Positions 1-8,974 are shown, counted from the stretch's first letter. The stretch: DNA of 39,119 nucleotides from an uncultured Pelagibacteraceae bacterium (GCA_902532525.1 CACAIK010000011.1:1-39119); one strand, 5' to 3'. A program made the numbers and translations. Notes: generated by a model from the letters alone, not told the origin.

Positions 1-1
1 T

Positions 2-229
2 CATTTGCCACTGACAGAAAAAGAGATAAAAATTATAAATTTTTTAAATAGTTTAAGTAAAGCAGCTACTATCAATAGTTTACAATCAGAGGTATGGGGT
101 TATAAATCTAAATTGGAAACGCATACTGTTGAGACTCACGTTTATAGACTTAGAAAAAAAGTAGAAAAAAAGTTTAATGATAAATCATTTATTATTAGTA
201 TAGAAAATGGGTACAAAATTGAAAAGTAA
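2..229 (+). CDS. OmpR-family response regulator, C-terminal DNA-binding domain (5' end outside window)
   Basis: The reading frame is open to the left edge, so the TTG at position 5 is probably internal and the gene begins outside the window. The visible ~75 residues form a winged-helix Trans_reg_C domain: an LTEKE...FLNSL helix, an EVWGY turn, the recognition-helix stretch ETHVYRLRKKV and the closing wing with IISIENGYKI. This is the effector half of OmpR/PhoB-type two-component regulators, which bind DNA when an upstream receiver domain is phosphorylated. Receiver, kinase partner and target cannot be seen. Its last 23 bases overlap the start of the ArfA-like ORF in another frame, so the two may be translationally coupled. 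Confidence 0.8.
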   Translation, partial: HLPLTEKEIKIINFLNSLSKAATINSLQSEVWGYKSKLETHTVETHVYRLRKKVEKKFNDKSFIISIENGYKIEK

Positions 230-335
230 AAGAAACCAAATTGCTAAAGATCTTTTTACCAGAAAGTATAAATCTAGAGTTGTAAGATCAAAAAAGGGTA
301 AGGGAAGTTACAATAGGAAAAAAGCTATAGTCTAG
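207..335 (+). CDS. arfA: Alternative ribosome-rescue factor A (ArfA-like), 42 aa
   Basis: A 42-codon ORF starts with ATG inside the end of the response-regulator gene and stops with TAG. Residues 16-38 include LFTRKY and then SKKGKGSYNRKK, which matches the core of ArfA (LFRQR... NKKGKGSYMRK in E. coli). ArfA recognises ribosomes stalled on mRNAs lacking a stop codon and recruits RF2; the KKGKGSY-R-K segment sits in the empty mRNA channel. The protein is strongly basic, as expected. E. coli arfA encodes about 72 residues and is truncated by mRNA cleavage; here the ORF already ends just after the active core. Its last 11 bases overlap the convergent adenosine-kinase-like gene. Identification rests on the motif only, but the motif is distinctive. 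Confidence 0.75.
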   Translation: MGTKLKSKRNQIAKDLFTRKYKSRVVRSKKGKGSYNRKKAIV

Positions 336-1254
336 CTCCGATTTGTTGAATAATTTTTGAAGACATTTCTCTGCCTTTGTTAAGACTTTCCAAACTTTCC
401 ATATTGTTTAAATAGCCATGTAAAAAACCTGCTGCAAATAAATCTCCAGCACCAGTAAGATCCTTAATATCTAAATTTTTATGACTTTCATTTTCTGCTA
501 TATCATCTTTATAAATTGATATTGCTCCTTTCTCTCCACGTGTGATAACTAAATGTTTTCCTAAATTTTTTCCAAAGTCTACCACATCGTTAAAATTTTT
601 AGCGTCTATCAAAGACATCATTTCTTGTTCATTTGCAAATGTGATATCTAGTTTATTCATCACTAAATCTAGAAAATGTTTCTTATGTCTATCCACACAA
701 AATTGATCTGATAAAGACATAGCAACTTTGCTAGCACTATTTATGGCTTTTTCAAAAGCTTTCTTAGGTTCTCCCTCATCCCATAAGTAACCCTCAAGAA
801 ATATCATTTCTGATTGTTTAACAATTTTGGTATCTACATCATTTTCATTTATTTTTCCTGCTATTCCTAAGTATGTACACATTGTTCTTTCAGAGTCTGG
901 TGTCACCAAAATTAAACAAGTGCCAGTAGGTAATTCTTCTTTTTTTTTCTTACAAAAATATTTTACGTTTTCAGATTTTAATCCTTCTTCATACTTACTT
1001 CCTAAATTATCATCACTAACTTTACCTATGAAACCAACTTTGTTTCCTAGTTGAGATAATCCAACAATAGAATTTGCTACTGAACCGCCTGAGATAGTTT
1101 TTTCTATGTTTAGACTTGATAAAAGTAATTTAAACTCATTTTCGTCAAAAATGAGTTTCATCGTACCTTTTGTTAACTGATTTTTTGTTATAAAATCATC
1201 TTCAACTTTACAAATCACATCAACAATTGCATTCCCAATTCCTAAAATTTTCAT
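325..1254 (-). CDS. PfkB/ribokinase-family sugar kinase, probable adenosine kinase
   Basis: A 309-residue protein opening with MKILGIGNAIVDVICKV, the N-terminal strand typical of adenosine kinase-like PfkB enzymes. GGSVANSI near residue 57 is the substrate-binding di-glycine motif, and DLTGAGDLFAAGF near residue 265 is PfkB signature 2, with the anion hole and catalytic Asp. The family phosphorylates nucleosides or sugars with ATP; adenosine to AMP salvage is the likely reaction, but fructose/ribose kinase activity cannot be excluded. Its ATG overlaps the stop of the upstream oxygenase gene in a TAATG junction, so it is probably the last gene of the minus-strand operon. It converges on the ArfA-like ORF with an 11-base overlap. 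Confidence 0.85.
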   Translation of the reverse strand: MKILGIGNAIVDVICKVEDDFITKNQLTKGTMKLIFDENEFKLLLSSLNIEKTISGGSVANSIVGLSQLGNKVGFIGKVSDDNLGSKYEEGLKSENVKYFCKKKKEELPTGTCLILVTPDSERTMCTYLGIAGKINENDVDTKIVKQSEMIFLEGYLWDEGEPKKAFEKAINSASKVAMSLSDQFCVDRHKKHFLDLVMNKLDITFANEQEMMSLIDAKNFNDVVDFGKNLGKHLVITRGEKGAISIYKDDIAENESHKNLDIKDLTGAGDLFAAGFLHGYLNNMESLESLNKGREMSSKIIQQIGARL

Positions 1255-1946
1255 TATATTTTAGTCCATTCATTAAGAGGTGGTAAACCCATTTCTAAAA
1301 GTCTTGAATCTTTAGCTACACAAATTATATCTGCGGATATAGATATTCTTTCATCATTATTTTGTGAAACTTGTGTAGAATGGATTGTTTTTGAAGGGAA
1401 AACAATTATGTCGTTTTCTTCTACGTTTACGATTGCTTGAGTAACATTAAATTGGTTCATTTTTTTTACAATTCCCTTTTGTAAAGCATTTTCTGATCTA
1501 AATATACCTGGCATAATCTCATTATTATAATTTTCATCAAATATAATAAGATTTGAATCACTTTTATTCTTTCTTAAATAATAAGCAAAAGATATGTGAG
1601 ACTGAAAATGTTTGTGTTTTTTTATTCTTTCATCACCTTCTGATATCGTCGCCCATGACCTTTGTATATAAATATCAACAAGTTTTTCGTCAATCTCAAC
1701 ACAATTTAAGTATGCAATAACTCTTTTTTTAATCTCCGAAAATAATTTTTCGAAACTTTTACTTTTGTGTATAAATTCAAATCCTTGTGTATCACCTGTC
1801 CATGAGTTTGATTTTGTTTGATAAGCAAGATTTTTTGAATCTTTTTTCATTTTTCTTATCTCATCAATCATTAAAAGTTTTTCTTGTTCACTCATATCAA
1901 TTTTATCTTTAATTATTGTTAGAGGAAAAAGGTTAATAATATTCAT
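1254..1946 (-). CDS. Putative 2OG-Fe(II) oxygenase, TIGR02466 / 2OG-FeII_Oxy_5 type
   Basis: This 230-residue protein begins NIINLFPLTIIKDKI, the FPxxI-type opening of the TIGR02466 family. A first His-rich segment (KKHKHFQSHISFAYYLRKN) is followed by a beta strand FDENY. The C-terminal segment NDIIVFPSKTIHSTQVSQN...ERISISADI resembles the distal metal-binding His and 2-oxoglutarate-binding Arg of a cupin-like fold. Proteins of this family are predicted non-heme iron dioxygenases with unknown substrates. It sits between nth and the adenosine-kinase-like gene, adjacent to nth without spacing and overlapping the kinase start by one base, so co-expression is likely. Family assignment is fairly safe; substrate is unknown. 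Confidence 0.7.
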   Translation of the reverse strand: MNIINLFPLTIIKDKIDMSEQEKLLMIDEIRKMKKDSKNLAYQTKSNSWTGDTQGFEFIHKSKSFEKLFSEIKKRVIAYLNCVEIDEKLVDIYIQRSWATISEGDERIKKHKHFQSHISFAYYLRKNKSDSNLIIFDENYNNEIMPGIFRSENALQKGIVKKMNQFNVTQAIVNVEENDIIVFPSKTIHSTQVSQNNDERISISADIICVAKDSRLLEMGLPPLNEWTKI

Positions 1947-2600
1947 TTAAGCTTTTTTTGTCTTTATAGGTTTTTTCCTTTTAGGATAACAAGTAGTACA
2001 AATTTTACAAGAAATACCGTAACACTCTCTTGCTTTACAGTATTCCCTTCCATAATAAATAATTTGAAGATGGAGTTTATTCCAATATTTTTTAGGAAAT
2101 AGACGCTTTAAATCTTCTTCAGTTTGAACAACATTTTTTCCATTAGTTAAACCCCAACGTTGAGCAAGTCTGTGTATATGAGTATCTATAGGAAACGCTG
2201 GATAACCAAAACCTTGTGACATAACTACACTTGCTGTTTTATGTCCAACGCCAGGAAGTTCCTCCAACTCCTCAAACGTCTTCGGAACTCTACCATTATA
2301 TTTTTCGACTAAAGTCTTTGACAAATTATAAATACTTTTTGCTTTAATTCTAAAAATTCCAATACTTCTTATTAATTTTTCTATTCTTTTTCTCCCAAGC
2401 TTAACAAAATGTTCAGGTCTGTTATATTTTGGATAAATATTTTTTGTAACATTATTAACATTTATGTCTGTGCATTGAGCCGAAAGTAGTACAGATATTA
2501 AAAGAGTAAATATATTTCTATGTTTTAATGGTATAGGTGTTGTCGGATATGTTTTATTAAGTATTTTTAATACTATTTTGGCTCTCTGTACTTCATTCAT
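1947..2600 (-). CDS. nth: Endonuclease III (DNA glycosylase/AP lyase)
   Basis: A 217-residue base-excision repair enzyme that removes oxidised pyrimidines and cleaves the abasic strand. The helix-hairpin-helix LPGVGHKTASVV carries the catalytic Lys at residue 121, and FPIDTHIHRL carries the catalytic Asp at 139, positions nearly identical to E. coli Nth (K120, D138). The C-terminal iron-sulfur loop has five cysteines, at 188, 193, 198, 201 and 204. The spacing differs from the classical C-X6-C-X2-C-X5-C, so which four bind the cluster is unclear. The ATG overlaps the dapB stop (TAATG), which indicates translational coupling. Confidence 0.95.
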   Translation of the reverse strand: MNEVQRAKIVLKILNKTYPTTPIPLKHRNIFTLLISVLLSAQCTDINVNNVTKNIYPKYNRPEHFVKLGRKRIEKLIRSIGIFRIKAKSIYNLSKTLVEKYNGRVPKTFEELEELPGVGHKTASVVMSQGFGYPAFPIDTHIHRLAQRWGLTNGKNVVQTEEDLKRLFPKKYWNKLHLQIIYYGREYCKARECYGISCKICTTCYPKRKKPIKTKKA

Positions 2601-3376
2601 TATTTAAAATTCAGAAGGCTCCTCATCGAATAAAGACCTGGTTTTTTATTTTTTAGCCATTTTGCAGCAGTTATTGCTCCTTCTGAATATAAAGCTCTAT
2701 CAAAAGCTTCGTGGTTTAATGTTATTATTTCTTTTCCACTTGAAAAAGTAACTTCATGTTCGCCAATAATCTCACCTTTTCTAATTGAATTAAAATTTAT
2801 TTTTTCTCCATAAGGAAATTTTTTTTTATTTAAGTATTTTTTTCCCATTATTTTATAAAAGTCTTTATTTTTTCCTGTGGCTATCCCTTTTCCAAGCATT
2901 AAAGCTGTCCCAGACGGATGATCTTTTTTATGTTTGTGATGTACTTCAAAAACTTTACTAAGATAATTATTACCAAGTGATGCCGATGTAATCTCCGTAA
3001 GGTACATGAGAAGATTAATCCCAAGGCTCATATTGCCCGCTTTTAAAATTGAGATTTTTTTGGAAAACTTCTTTATTAATTCCTCCTCTTTTTTTGTAAA
3101 ACCTGTTGTACCAATGACTACTTTTTTTTTTAATTTTGTAGCTATCTTTAAAACTTCAAATGTGCATTTCGGTATTGTGAAATCTATTATTACATTAGCT
3201 TTACCTAGAGCTTTCTCAGTATTTAATTCTGGTTTAATTCCATTAATCTTTTTATTGATTAATCTGTTTTCTGTTAGAGAAACTAATTTAGTCGTTTTGT
3301 CCTTAGTTACGGTTTTAATGAGTTGTTGGCCCATTCTTCCCATACATCCAGTTATGGCTATTTTAATTTTACTCAT
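2600..3376 (-). CDS. dapB: 4-hydroxy-tetrahydrodipicolinate reductase
   Basis: This 258-residue enzyme carries out the NAD(P)H-dependent reduction of hydroxytetrahydrodipicolinate in the diaminopimelate/lysine pathway. The N-terminal Rossmann motif GCMGRMGQ (residues 10-17) binds the nucleotide. VIGTTGF follows near residue 87. The C-terminal catalytic motif HHKHKKDHPSGTA holds the general-acid His146 and Lys150 expected from E. coli DapB. Length is close to the family norm. It lies 27 bases after dnaJ and overlaps nth, within the grpE-dnaK-dnaJ-dapB-nth run on the minus strand; dnaJ-dapB adjacency is common in Alphaproteobacteria. Confidence 0.95.
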   Translation of the reverse strand: MSKIKIAITGCMGRMGQQLIKTVTKDKTTKLVSLTENRLINKKINGIKPELNTEKALGKANVIIDFTIPKCTFEVLKIATKLKKKVVIGTTGFTKKEEELIKKFSKKISILKAGNMSLGINLLMYLTEITSASLGNNYLSKVFEVHHKHKKDHPSGTALMLGKGIATGKNKDFYKIMGKKYLNKKKFPYGEKINFNSIRKGEIIGEHEVTFSSGKEIITLNHEAFDRALYSEGAITAAKWLKNKKPGLYSMRSLLNFK

Positions 3377-3403
3377 GTTTAAATTTTAGACTAGCACTAT
3401 TGG

Positions 3404-4528
3404 CTAGTTTTTCCAAAAACTTTTAGCCTTTTGAAAGAATTTTTTAATACTTGGATTAGATTTTTCGTTTTCAATTTCTCTAAATTTTTCTAATAATTCT
3501 TTTTGTTCTTTATTTAGAGATATTGGAATTTCAGTATTTACTTGTACATAAAGGTCTCCAAAATCACCACCTCTCATGTGTGGCATACCTTTTCCTCTTA
3601 ATCTAAATTGTTTACCACTTTGTGTCCCAGCTGGAATTTTAATTTTTGCTTTACCACCATCTATTGTTGGAATTTCAATTGAGGTACCAAGTGCTGCATC
3701 TGCAATAGAAACAGGGCATTCAAAAAATAAGTTTTCATCAGACCTTTTAAATAAGTCATGAGAGTGAACATTTATGAATAAGTACAAATCACCACTGCTA
3801 GCACCTTTTGATCCAGCCTCACCTTTTCCAGAAAGTCTTATTCTGGTCCCATCATCCACACCTTTTGGAATGGTAACCGACAATCTTTTTGACGCCTGCT
3901 TTTTGCCTTGTCCATTACAACTTGTACATGGATGGGTAATTTCTTCTCCAGCGCCAGCACATTGAGGGCAAGTTTGTTGGACTGTAAAAAAACCTTGGCT
4001 TGATCTTACTTGACCATGACCACCGCACATCGAACATAAGCCCGCTTGATGTCCTGGTTTTGATCCTGATCCACTGCAAGTATCGCATTTTTCTGATGTA
4101 GAGAATTTTATGTCTTGTTTCTTTCCAGTAAAGGCTTCCTCCAAAGATATAGACAAGTCATATCTGAGATCTGAGCCTCTATTATTTGATCTTCTTGATC
4201 TACGACCTCCACCAAAACCTTCTCCAAAGAAGTCCTCAAAAATGTCAGAGAAATGGTTTGAAAAATCAAAATTTCCAAATCCTCCTCTTCCACCTCCTCC
4301 ATTTTCAAAAGCTGCATGACCAAAATTATCATAATTTTGTTTTCTCTCAGAATTAGAAAGCACATGATAAGCTTCAGATGCTTCTTTAAATTTTTCTTCA
4401 GCACCTTTGTCATCTTTATTTTTATCTGGATGATATTTAACTGCGAGTTTTCTGTAAGCTGATTTTATCTGATCTGCGGAAGCACTTTTATTTAAACCTA
4501 ATACTTCGTAATAATCTCTTTTTGCCAT
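3404..4528 (-). CDS. dnaJ: Chaperone DnaJ (Hsp40)
   Basis: A 374-residue type I J-protein that stimulates DnaK ATPase and delivers unfolded clients. The J domain has the diagnostic HPD at residues 33-35. A Gly/Phe-rich linker with [13 protein letters not shown] follows. Four zinc-finger repeats come next ([32 protein letters not shown]), and then the two beta-rich substrate-binding domains. It lies 28 bases after dnaK on the minus strand, without an evident terminator, so it is probably on the same heat-shock transcript. All domains of a full-length DnaJ are present. Confidence 0.98.
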   Translation of the reverse strand: MAKRDYYEVLGLNKSASADQIKSAYRKLAVKYHPDKNKDDKGAEEKFKEASEAYHVLSNSERKQNYDNFGHAAFENGGGGRGGFGNFDFSNHFSDIFEDFFGEGFGGGRRSRRSNNRGSDLRYDLSISLEEAFTGKKQDIKFSTSEKCDTCSGSGSKPGHQAGLCSMCGGHGQVRSSQGFFTVQQTCPQCAGAGEEITHPCTSCNGQGKKQASKRLSVTIPKGVDDGTRIRLSGKGEAGSKGASSGDLYLFINVHSHDLFKRSDENLFFECPVSIADAALGTSIEIPTIDGGKAKIKIPAGTQSGKQFRLRGKGMPHMRGGDFGDLYVQVNTEIPISLNKEQKELLEKFREIENEKSNPSIKKFFQKAKSFWKN

Positions 4529-4556
4529 AACATGTTATAGACAAACAGTTGTTTTA

Positions 4557-6479
4557 TTAGGCGCTTTTTTCTTTGTTCTCGTCTTTTACTTCTTCAAAAT
4601 CTGCATCAACAACGTTATCGTCTTTTGTATCTTCTTTCTTTGCGTCTTTTGGAGCATCTTCAGGTTTTGCACCTTGTTGTGATTTGTATATCGCTTCACC
4701 TAATTTCATAGATGCCTGAACTAAATCTTGAGTTTTCTTTTTAATTTCTTCAACATCAGTTCCCTTAAGGGCATTTCTTAGATTTGCTGATGCATCTTCA
4801 ATAGCTTTTTTATCTGCGTCTGAAACTTTACTTCCATGTTCTTTTAAATTTTTTTCAGTTGAGTGTATTAATGTATCTGCTTGATTTCTTGCATCAACAG
4901 CTTCTCTTTTCTTTTTATCTTCTTCTTTATTAGTTTCTGCATCTTTTACCATTTGATTTATTTCTTCATCACTCAATCCTCCAGATGCTTGAATTTGAAT
5001 TTTTTGCTCTTTACCAGTTCCTTTGTCTTTGGCTGATACATTAACTATACCATTTGCATCAATATCAAATGTTACCTCAATTTGAGGAACACCCCTTGGT
5101 GCTGGAGCTATGCCAACTAATTCAAAATTTCCTAAAACTTTATTATCTGATGCCATCTCTCTTTCACCCTGAAGAACTCTGATTGATACGGCAGGTTGAT
5201 TATCTTCAGCAGTTGAAAATACTTGGCTCTTTTTTGTCGGGATTGTAGTATTTTTATCAATTAACTTTGTTGATACACCGCCCAATGTTTCTATTCCTAA
5301 AGATAAAGGAGTTACATCTAAAAGTAACACATCCTTTACGTCACCTTGTAACACACCTGCTTGAATTGCAGCTCCCATAGCAACAACCTCATCAGGATTT
5401 ACAGATTTGTTAGGATCTTTCCCAAAGAAATTTTTTACTTCTTCTATAACTTTTGGCATTCTAGTCATACCACCAACTAGTACTATTTCATCCACTTCAC
5501 TCGCAGATAAGCCAGCATCTTTTAGAGCAGTTTTGCATGGTGGTATCGTTCTTGAAATAAGATCTTCGACTAATGCCTCTAATTTAGCTCTAGTCATTTT
5601 CAAGTTAATGTGTTTTGGCCCAGTTTTATCGGCAGTAATAAATGGAAGATTTATCTCAGTTTGGGTCGCCGATGATAATTCTATTTTCGCTTTTTCTGCA
5701 GCTTCTTTAAGTCTTTGCAATGCTAATTTGTCAGACTTTAAATCGATACCATTTTCTTTTTTGAATTCTGATAGTAGATAATCAACAATTGAATTATCAA
5801 AATCTTCTCCACCTAAAAATGTATCACCATTAGTAGATTTTACTTCAAATACACCATCTCCCAATTCAAGGATTGAAACATCAAATGTTCCTCCACCTAA
5901 ATCATAGACTGCAATTTTCTTATTAGCTTTTTTATCTAAACCGTATGCTAAAGAAGCTGCGGTTGGTTCATTTATAATCCTCAAAACCTCAAGGCCTGCA
6001 ATTTTACCTGCATCTTTTGTTGCTTGCCTTTGAGCATCATTAAAATATGCTGGAACAGTAATAACAGCTTGTTTGACTTCTGAACCTAAATATTTTTCAG
6101 CAGTCTCCTTCATCTTTTGAAGTGTGAAAGCAGAGATTTGAGACGGTGAATATTTTTGGCCTTTGGCTTCAATCCAAGCGTCACCTTTATCAGAATTAAC
6201 TATTTTAAAAGGGGCAGTCTCAACATCTTTTTTGACTGTTGGATCATCAAAATTTCTTCCAATTAATCTTTTAACTGCAAATATAGTATTCTCAGGATTT
6301 GTGACAGCTTGCCTTTTTGCTGGTTGACCTATTAATTTTTCACCCTCATCAGTAAATGCTACAACTGAAGGTGTTGTTCTTGCACCTTCGGCATTCTCTA
6401 AAACTTTGGCTTGTGTTCCCTCCATAACGGCTACACAAGAATTTGTTGTCCCTAAGTCTATACCTATTACTTTACTCAT
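4557..6479 (-). CDS. dnaK: Chaperone DnaK (Hsp70)
   Basis: A 640-residue Hsp70 with normal length and domain order. The ATPase domain opens with [16 protein letters not shown], carries the phosphate-binding segment [16 protein letters not shown] near residue 195 and the adenosine motif [12 protein letters not shown] near 340. The substrate-binding domain includes [17 protein letters not shown] after the linker. The acidic tail contains DADFEEVKD, the usual bacterial C-terminal motif. It works with the neighbouring GrpE and DnaJ in protein folding and heat-shock response. The 61-base gap to grpE shows no clear promoter, so expression from a promoter before grpE is plausible. Confidence 0.99.
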   Translation of the reverse strand: MSKVIGIDLGTTNSCVAVMEGTQAKVLENAEGARTTPSVVAFTDEGEKLIGQPAKRQAVTNPENTIFAVKRLIGRNFDDPTVKKDVETAPFKIVNSDKGDAWIEAKGQKYSPSQISAFTLQKMKETAEKYLGSEVKQAVITVPAYFNDAQRQATKDAGKIAGLEVLRIINEPTAASLAYGLDKKANKKIAVYDLGGGTFDVSILELGDGVFEVKSTNGDTFLGGEDFDNSIVDYLLSEFKKENGIDLKSDKLALQRLKEAAEKAKIELSSATQTEINLPFITADKTGPKHINLKMTRAKLEALVEDLISRTIPPCKTALKDAGLSASEVDEIVLVGGMTRMPKVIEEVKNFFGKDPNKSVNPDEVVAMGAAIQAGVLQGDVKDVLLLDVTPLSLGIETLGGVSTKLIDKNTTIPTKKSQVFSTAEDNQPAVSIRVLQGEREMASDNKVLGNFELVGIAPAPRGVPQIEVTFDIDANGIVNVSAKDKGTGKEQKIQIQASGGLSDEEINQMVKDAETNKEEDKKKREAVDARNQADTLIHSTEKNLKEHGSKVSDADKKAIEDASANLRNALKGTDVEEIKKKTQDLVQASMKLGEAIYKSQQGAKPEDAPKDAKKEDTKDDNVVDADFEEVKDENKEKSA

Positions 6480-6540
6480 AAATTATCCTATTTGATGCTC
6501 ATATAAGTGCTAATTTTACAACTACAACCATAATAAATAA

Positions 6541-7191
6541 TTAATTTTTAGGGTCTTTTTCTTCATTTTCTTGGTTTTTTTGGTCACTTGGCTTTTCTTC
6601 GTGTTTCTCTTCAACTTTTTTTTTGGATACAGCTACTAACGAAGGTCTTAGCAACCTGTCCTTCATCATAAAACCTTTTTGAATTTCTTGAACTATTGTA
6701 CCCTGATCTTTGGTATCATCTTCAACTTCCATCATTGCCTGATGTAAATTTGGATCTAGTTTTTCGTTAAGTGCTTTAATCGGCTCAATATTATTTTTTT
6801 TGAAAATTGAAATCATATCTTTATTAATAATATCAATATGCTCTATCAATTTTTTTAGCGTGTCTTTATCTTTTATAGTTTCATCACTTTCCAGTGTTTG
6901 TTTTGATCTCTCTAAGTTATCTAAAAGATTAAGTGTTTCCCTTGCAAATGAAAATCCACCATATTCAAAAGCTTCATCTTTTTCTTTTTCAAATCTTCTT
7001 CTTTGATTTTCCATTTCTGCAAATGTTCTAGCAACTTTATCTTTAAGATTTGCAATTTCATCTTCAGGTAAAAGTTGTTCCTCTTCTTCTTTTTTTTCAG
7101 CTTCTTCTATGGGTTGTTTATCTGTATTTAGCTCCGAATTTTCATCTTCTATATTTTGCTCTTCTTTATTTGATAATTCTTCTTTTTCCAT
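6541..7191 (-). CDS. grpE: Nucleotide-exchange factor GrpE
   Basis: This 216-residue co-chaperone releases ADP from DnaK. The first ~50 residues are very acidic and low-complexity (EEKEEEEQLLPEDE). A long coiled coil follows (KVARTFAEMENQRRRFEKEKDEA), then the helical bundle with FARETLNLLDNLERS. The C-terminal beta wing carries LDPNLHQAMMEVEDD, the GrpE signature, and GFMMKDRLLRPSLVAVSK. It is the first gene of the minus-strand chaperone run. hrcA, often upstream of grpE in other Alphaproteobacteria, is absent here; rdgB is divergent only 36 bases away. Confidence 0.96.
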   Translation of the reverse strand: MEKEELSNKEEQNIEDENSELNTDKQPIEEAEKKEEEEQLLPEDEIANLKDKVARTFAEMENQRRRFEKEKDEAFEYGGFSFARETLNLLDNLERSKQTLESDETIKDKDTLKKLIEHIDIINKDMISIFKKNNIEPIKALNEKLDPNLHQAMMEVEDDTKDQGTIVQEIQKGFMMKDRLLRPSLVAVSKKKVEEKHEEKPSDQKNQENEEKDPKN

Positions 7192-7199
7192 TACGGTCT

Positions 7200-7227
7200 A
7201 TATGGTAAGAAATTCATGAATTTCTAG
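7200..7227 (-). promoter_or_regulatory. Possible RpoH (heat-shock) promoter before grpE
   Basis: Read on the minus strand, CTAGAAA (7227-7221) is one base from the sigma-32 -35 element CTTGAAA. It is followed by 13 bases and TACCATAT (7207-7200), which resembles CCCCATNT. Transcription would begin around 7193, leaving almost no leader before the grpE ATG at 7191. Position and heat-shock context support it; the -10 match is only moderate and the near-leaderless arrangement is a caution. Confidence 0.35.
7208..7225. repeat. Perfect 18-bp palindrome between grpE and rdgB
   Basis: AGAAATTCATGAATTTCT is identical to its reverse complement. It occupies half of the 36-base divergent spacer and ends three bases before the rdgB ATG. 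It also lies between the two elements of the proposed heat-shock promoter. It could be an operator for a dimeric regulator, or chance in AT-rich DNA. Confidence 0.6.
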
Positions 7228-7830
7228 ATGTTAAAAAAAAAAATTAAAGAAATAGTAGTAGGGTCTAATAATGACGGAAAAATAAAAGAAATTAGAGATT
7301 TACTACCTAAATATTACAATATCACATCACCCAAAGACTATGGTCTCAAAAGTCCAAAAGAAAATGGTAATACTTTTTTGGAAAATTCTTTAATAAAAGC
7401 TAAATATTTTTCTAAAAAGACAAAAAAAGTCTGTATCGCAGATGATTCAGGGCTAGAAGTTGAGCTGCTCAACAATCAGCCAGGCATTTATTCAGCAAGA
7501 TGGGGAGGAAAAAAAGGAGATTTTAATTTGGCAATTTCCAAAGTTTATAACAAGCTCTCGAGACTAGACAAAAACTGGAAATCAAAGAAAATTAAAGCTA
7601 GATTTATTTGTGCTTTGACTATTTATGGAATAAAGAAAAAACCTATTCAGTCTTTAGGAATTGTTGTAGGCAGAATTTCAAAAAAAAAAATTGGAAACAA
7701 AGGCTTTGGATATGACCCAATTTTTATACCTGAAAACAAAAAACAAACATTTGGTCAAATGAATCAAAAAACTAAGTTTAGGAATGACCATCGATCAAAA
7801 GCTTTCAGAAAGATTAAAAAATTTCTTTAA
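7228..7830 (+). CDS. rdgB: RdgB/HAM1 non-canonical purine NTP pyrophosphatase
   Basis: A 200-residue housecleaning enzyme that hydrolyses dITP, XTP and related triphosphates to monophosphates and so prevents their incorporation. The N-terminal VGSNNDGKIKEI motif is the nucleotide-binding SNNxxK loop. CIADDSGLEVELLNNQPGIYSARW contains the catalytic Asp and substrate pocket. FGYDPIFIP and DHRSKAF complete the family signature near the C-terminus. It is divergent from grpE and its 3' end overlaps the convergent LpoA-like gene by 17 bases. No clear Shine-Dalgarno is visible because a palindrome occupies the upstream site. Confidence 0.95.
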   Translation: MLKKKIKEIVVGSNNDGKIKEIRDLLPKYYNITSPKDYGLKSPKENGNTFLENSLIKAKYFSKKTKKVCIADDSGLEVELLNNQPGIYSARWGGKKGDFNLAISKVYNKLSRLDKNWKSKKIKARFICALTIYGIKKKPIQSLGIVVGRISKKKIGNKGFGYDPIFIPENKKQTFGQMNQKTKFRNDHRSKAFRKIKKFL

Positions 7831-8965
7831 AAGTTTTTTCTTCTATTCCATAAAAATTTAATTGATGTGTAATTGTCCTTTGGTTTATTTCAAAAATACC
7901 AATTTTCCCTTTGAATTTATTTTTCTTAAAAAATAAATTTTCATCAGTTTTAAAATTATTATTTATTAATAAGTAATATACTAAACCGACTAGATCATAA
8001 CTTAAAAAAGAAATTTGATTTGGTAAAGTTTTGAAATTTTGAAAGTAATCTTTTTTAAATATTTCAAAATTATTTCTGTTAATCGATGGAAAATACATTG
8101 GATGTAATGAGGTATCTTTTAGCAGACTTTCATCAAACCATTGGTTTAGTGTAATATATTTAATTCTCTTAGAGGATACATCGGTATATAGCAAAGAAGT
8201 AGCAACACTTTTAAGGCTTTCACTAAAATCGGCAATTATAACTGAGTCAAAGTTAATAAAACCTAAAGTGTCTTTTTTTTTTAGTTTTTCTATTTTTCTT
8301 TTTTTGTTTAAAATGTTTGAATCTTCAATCCTTTTAATTTCATCTTCTAAATTTTGTTTTCTTTGTTGATACCGTGTTAAATCCTCTATTTGTTTTGTAA
8401 GTAATGTCGGATCTTTACTATAGATAAATTTTTCTTTTAATATTAAATTGGTTTTTTTAATAGCATCTTCTATTTCTCTCTTATATTCTGTCTCGGGGAT
8501 TAAAAATATTGTATTTTTTAAATTATTTTCACTTAAATATTTTTTAATAGTATTAATTTGTGAAATTGCATTAACTCCACCAGAAATTACGTTTTTTGGA
8601 TTATTTCTAATTTTGTTTGTAAATGATAAAAATGTAATTTCATTTAATTCATCCAAATATTTATTGCTTTCATTGAAGACTGGTCCAATAATTATTTTTA
8701 TACCATTTTTGTAAAGCTCTTTAGATACTCTAAGTGCATCTATTGGATTTGCTTTAGTGTCCTTTGGTATTATTGTGATCCTATCATCATTAATTTTACT
8801 CAATGCCATTCTTGTTGATTTAACAATCGATTTACCAATATATGAATATTCACCTGACAGAGGCACAATTAAACCTATTTTAATTTTCTCATCAGAAATT
8901 GCTTTAAGATTGGCAAAAACGATTATGAGAAAAACTTTTAAAATTATGATATAAAACTTTTTCAT
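7814..8965 (-). CDS. LpoA-like / periplasmic-binding-fold penicillin-binding protein activator
   Basis: A 383-residue protein with an N-terminal hydrophobic signal segment (FYIIILKVFLIIVFANLKA) ahead of KIGLIVPLSGEYSYIGKSI. That opening is typical of type 1 periplasmic-binding (LivK/LpoA) folds. A lysine/glutamate-rich, probably coiled segment lies near residues 190-235. No lipobox Cys is evident, so it is secreted rather than clearly lipidated. LpoA activates PBP1A in gammaproteobacteria and is encoded next to rsmI, as here (divergent, nine-base gap). That synteny favours an LpoA-like envelope role over amino-acid transport, since no permease or ATPase gene is nearby. Function is inferred from fold and neighbourhood. 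Confidence 0.7.
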   Translation of the reverse strand: MKKFYIIILKVFLIIVFANLKAISDEKIKIGLIVPLSGEYSYIGKSIVKSTRMALSKINDDRITIIPKDTKANPIDALRVSKELYKNGIKIIIGPVFNESNKYLDELNEITFLSFTNKIRNNPKNVISGGVNAISQINTIKKYLSENNLKNTIFLIPETEYKREIEDAIKKTNLILKEKFIYSKDPTLLTKQIEDLTRYQQRKQNLEDEIKRIEDSNILNKKRKIEKLKKKDTLGFINFDSVIIADFSESLKSVATSLLYTDVSSKRIKYITLNQWFDESLLKDTSLHPMYFPSINRNNFEIFKKDYFQNFKTLPNQISFLSYDLVGLVYYLLINNNFKTDENLFFKKNKFKGKIGIFEINQRTITHQLNFYGIEEKTFKEIF

Positions 8966-8974
8966 TATCTTTAA

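Noticed and set aside
4108-4413. 101-codon ORF inside dnaJ in another minus-strand frame
   Set aside because: It is a frame shadow of the DnaJ Gly/Phe and zinc-finger coding region, with low-complexity Glu/Leu/Ile composition and no family pattern.
6503-6516. TTAGCACT (minus strand) before dnaK, resembling a CIRCE half-site
   Set aside because: The required inverted partner GAGTGCTAA nine bases away is missing and no hrcA gene is nearby.
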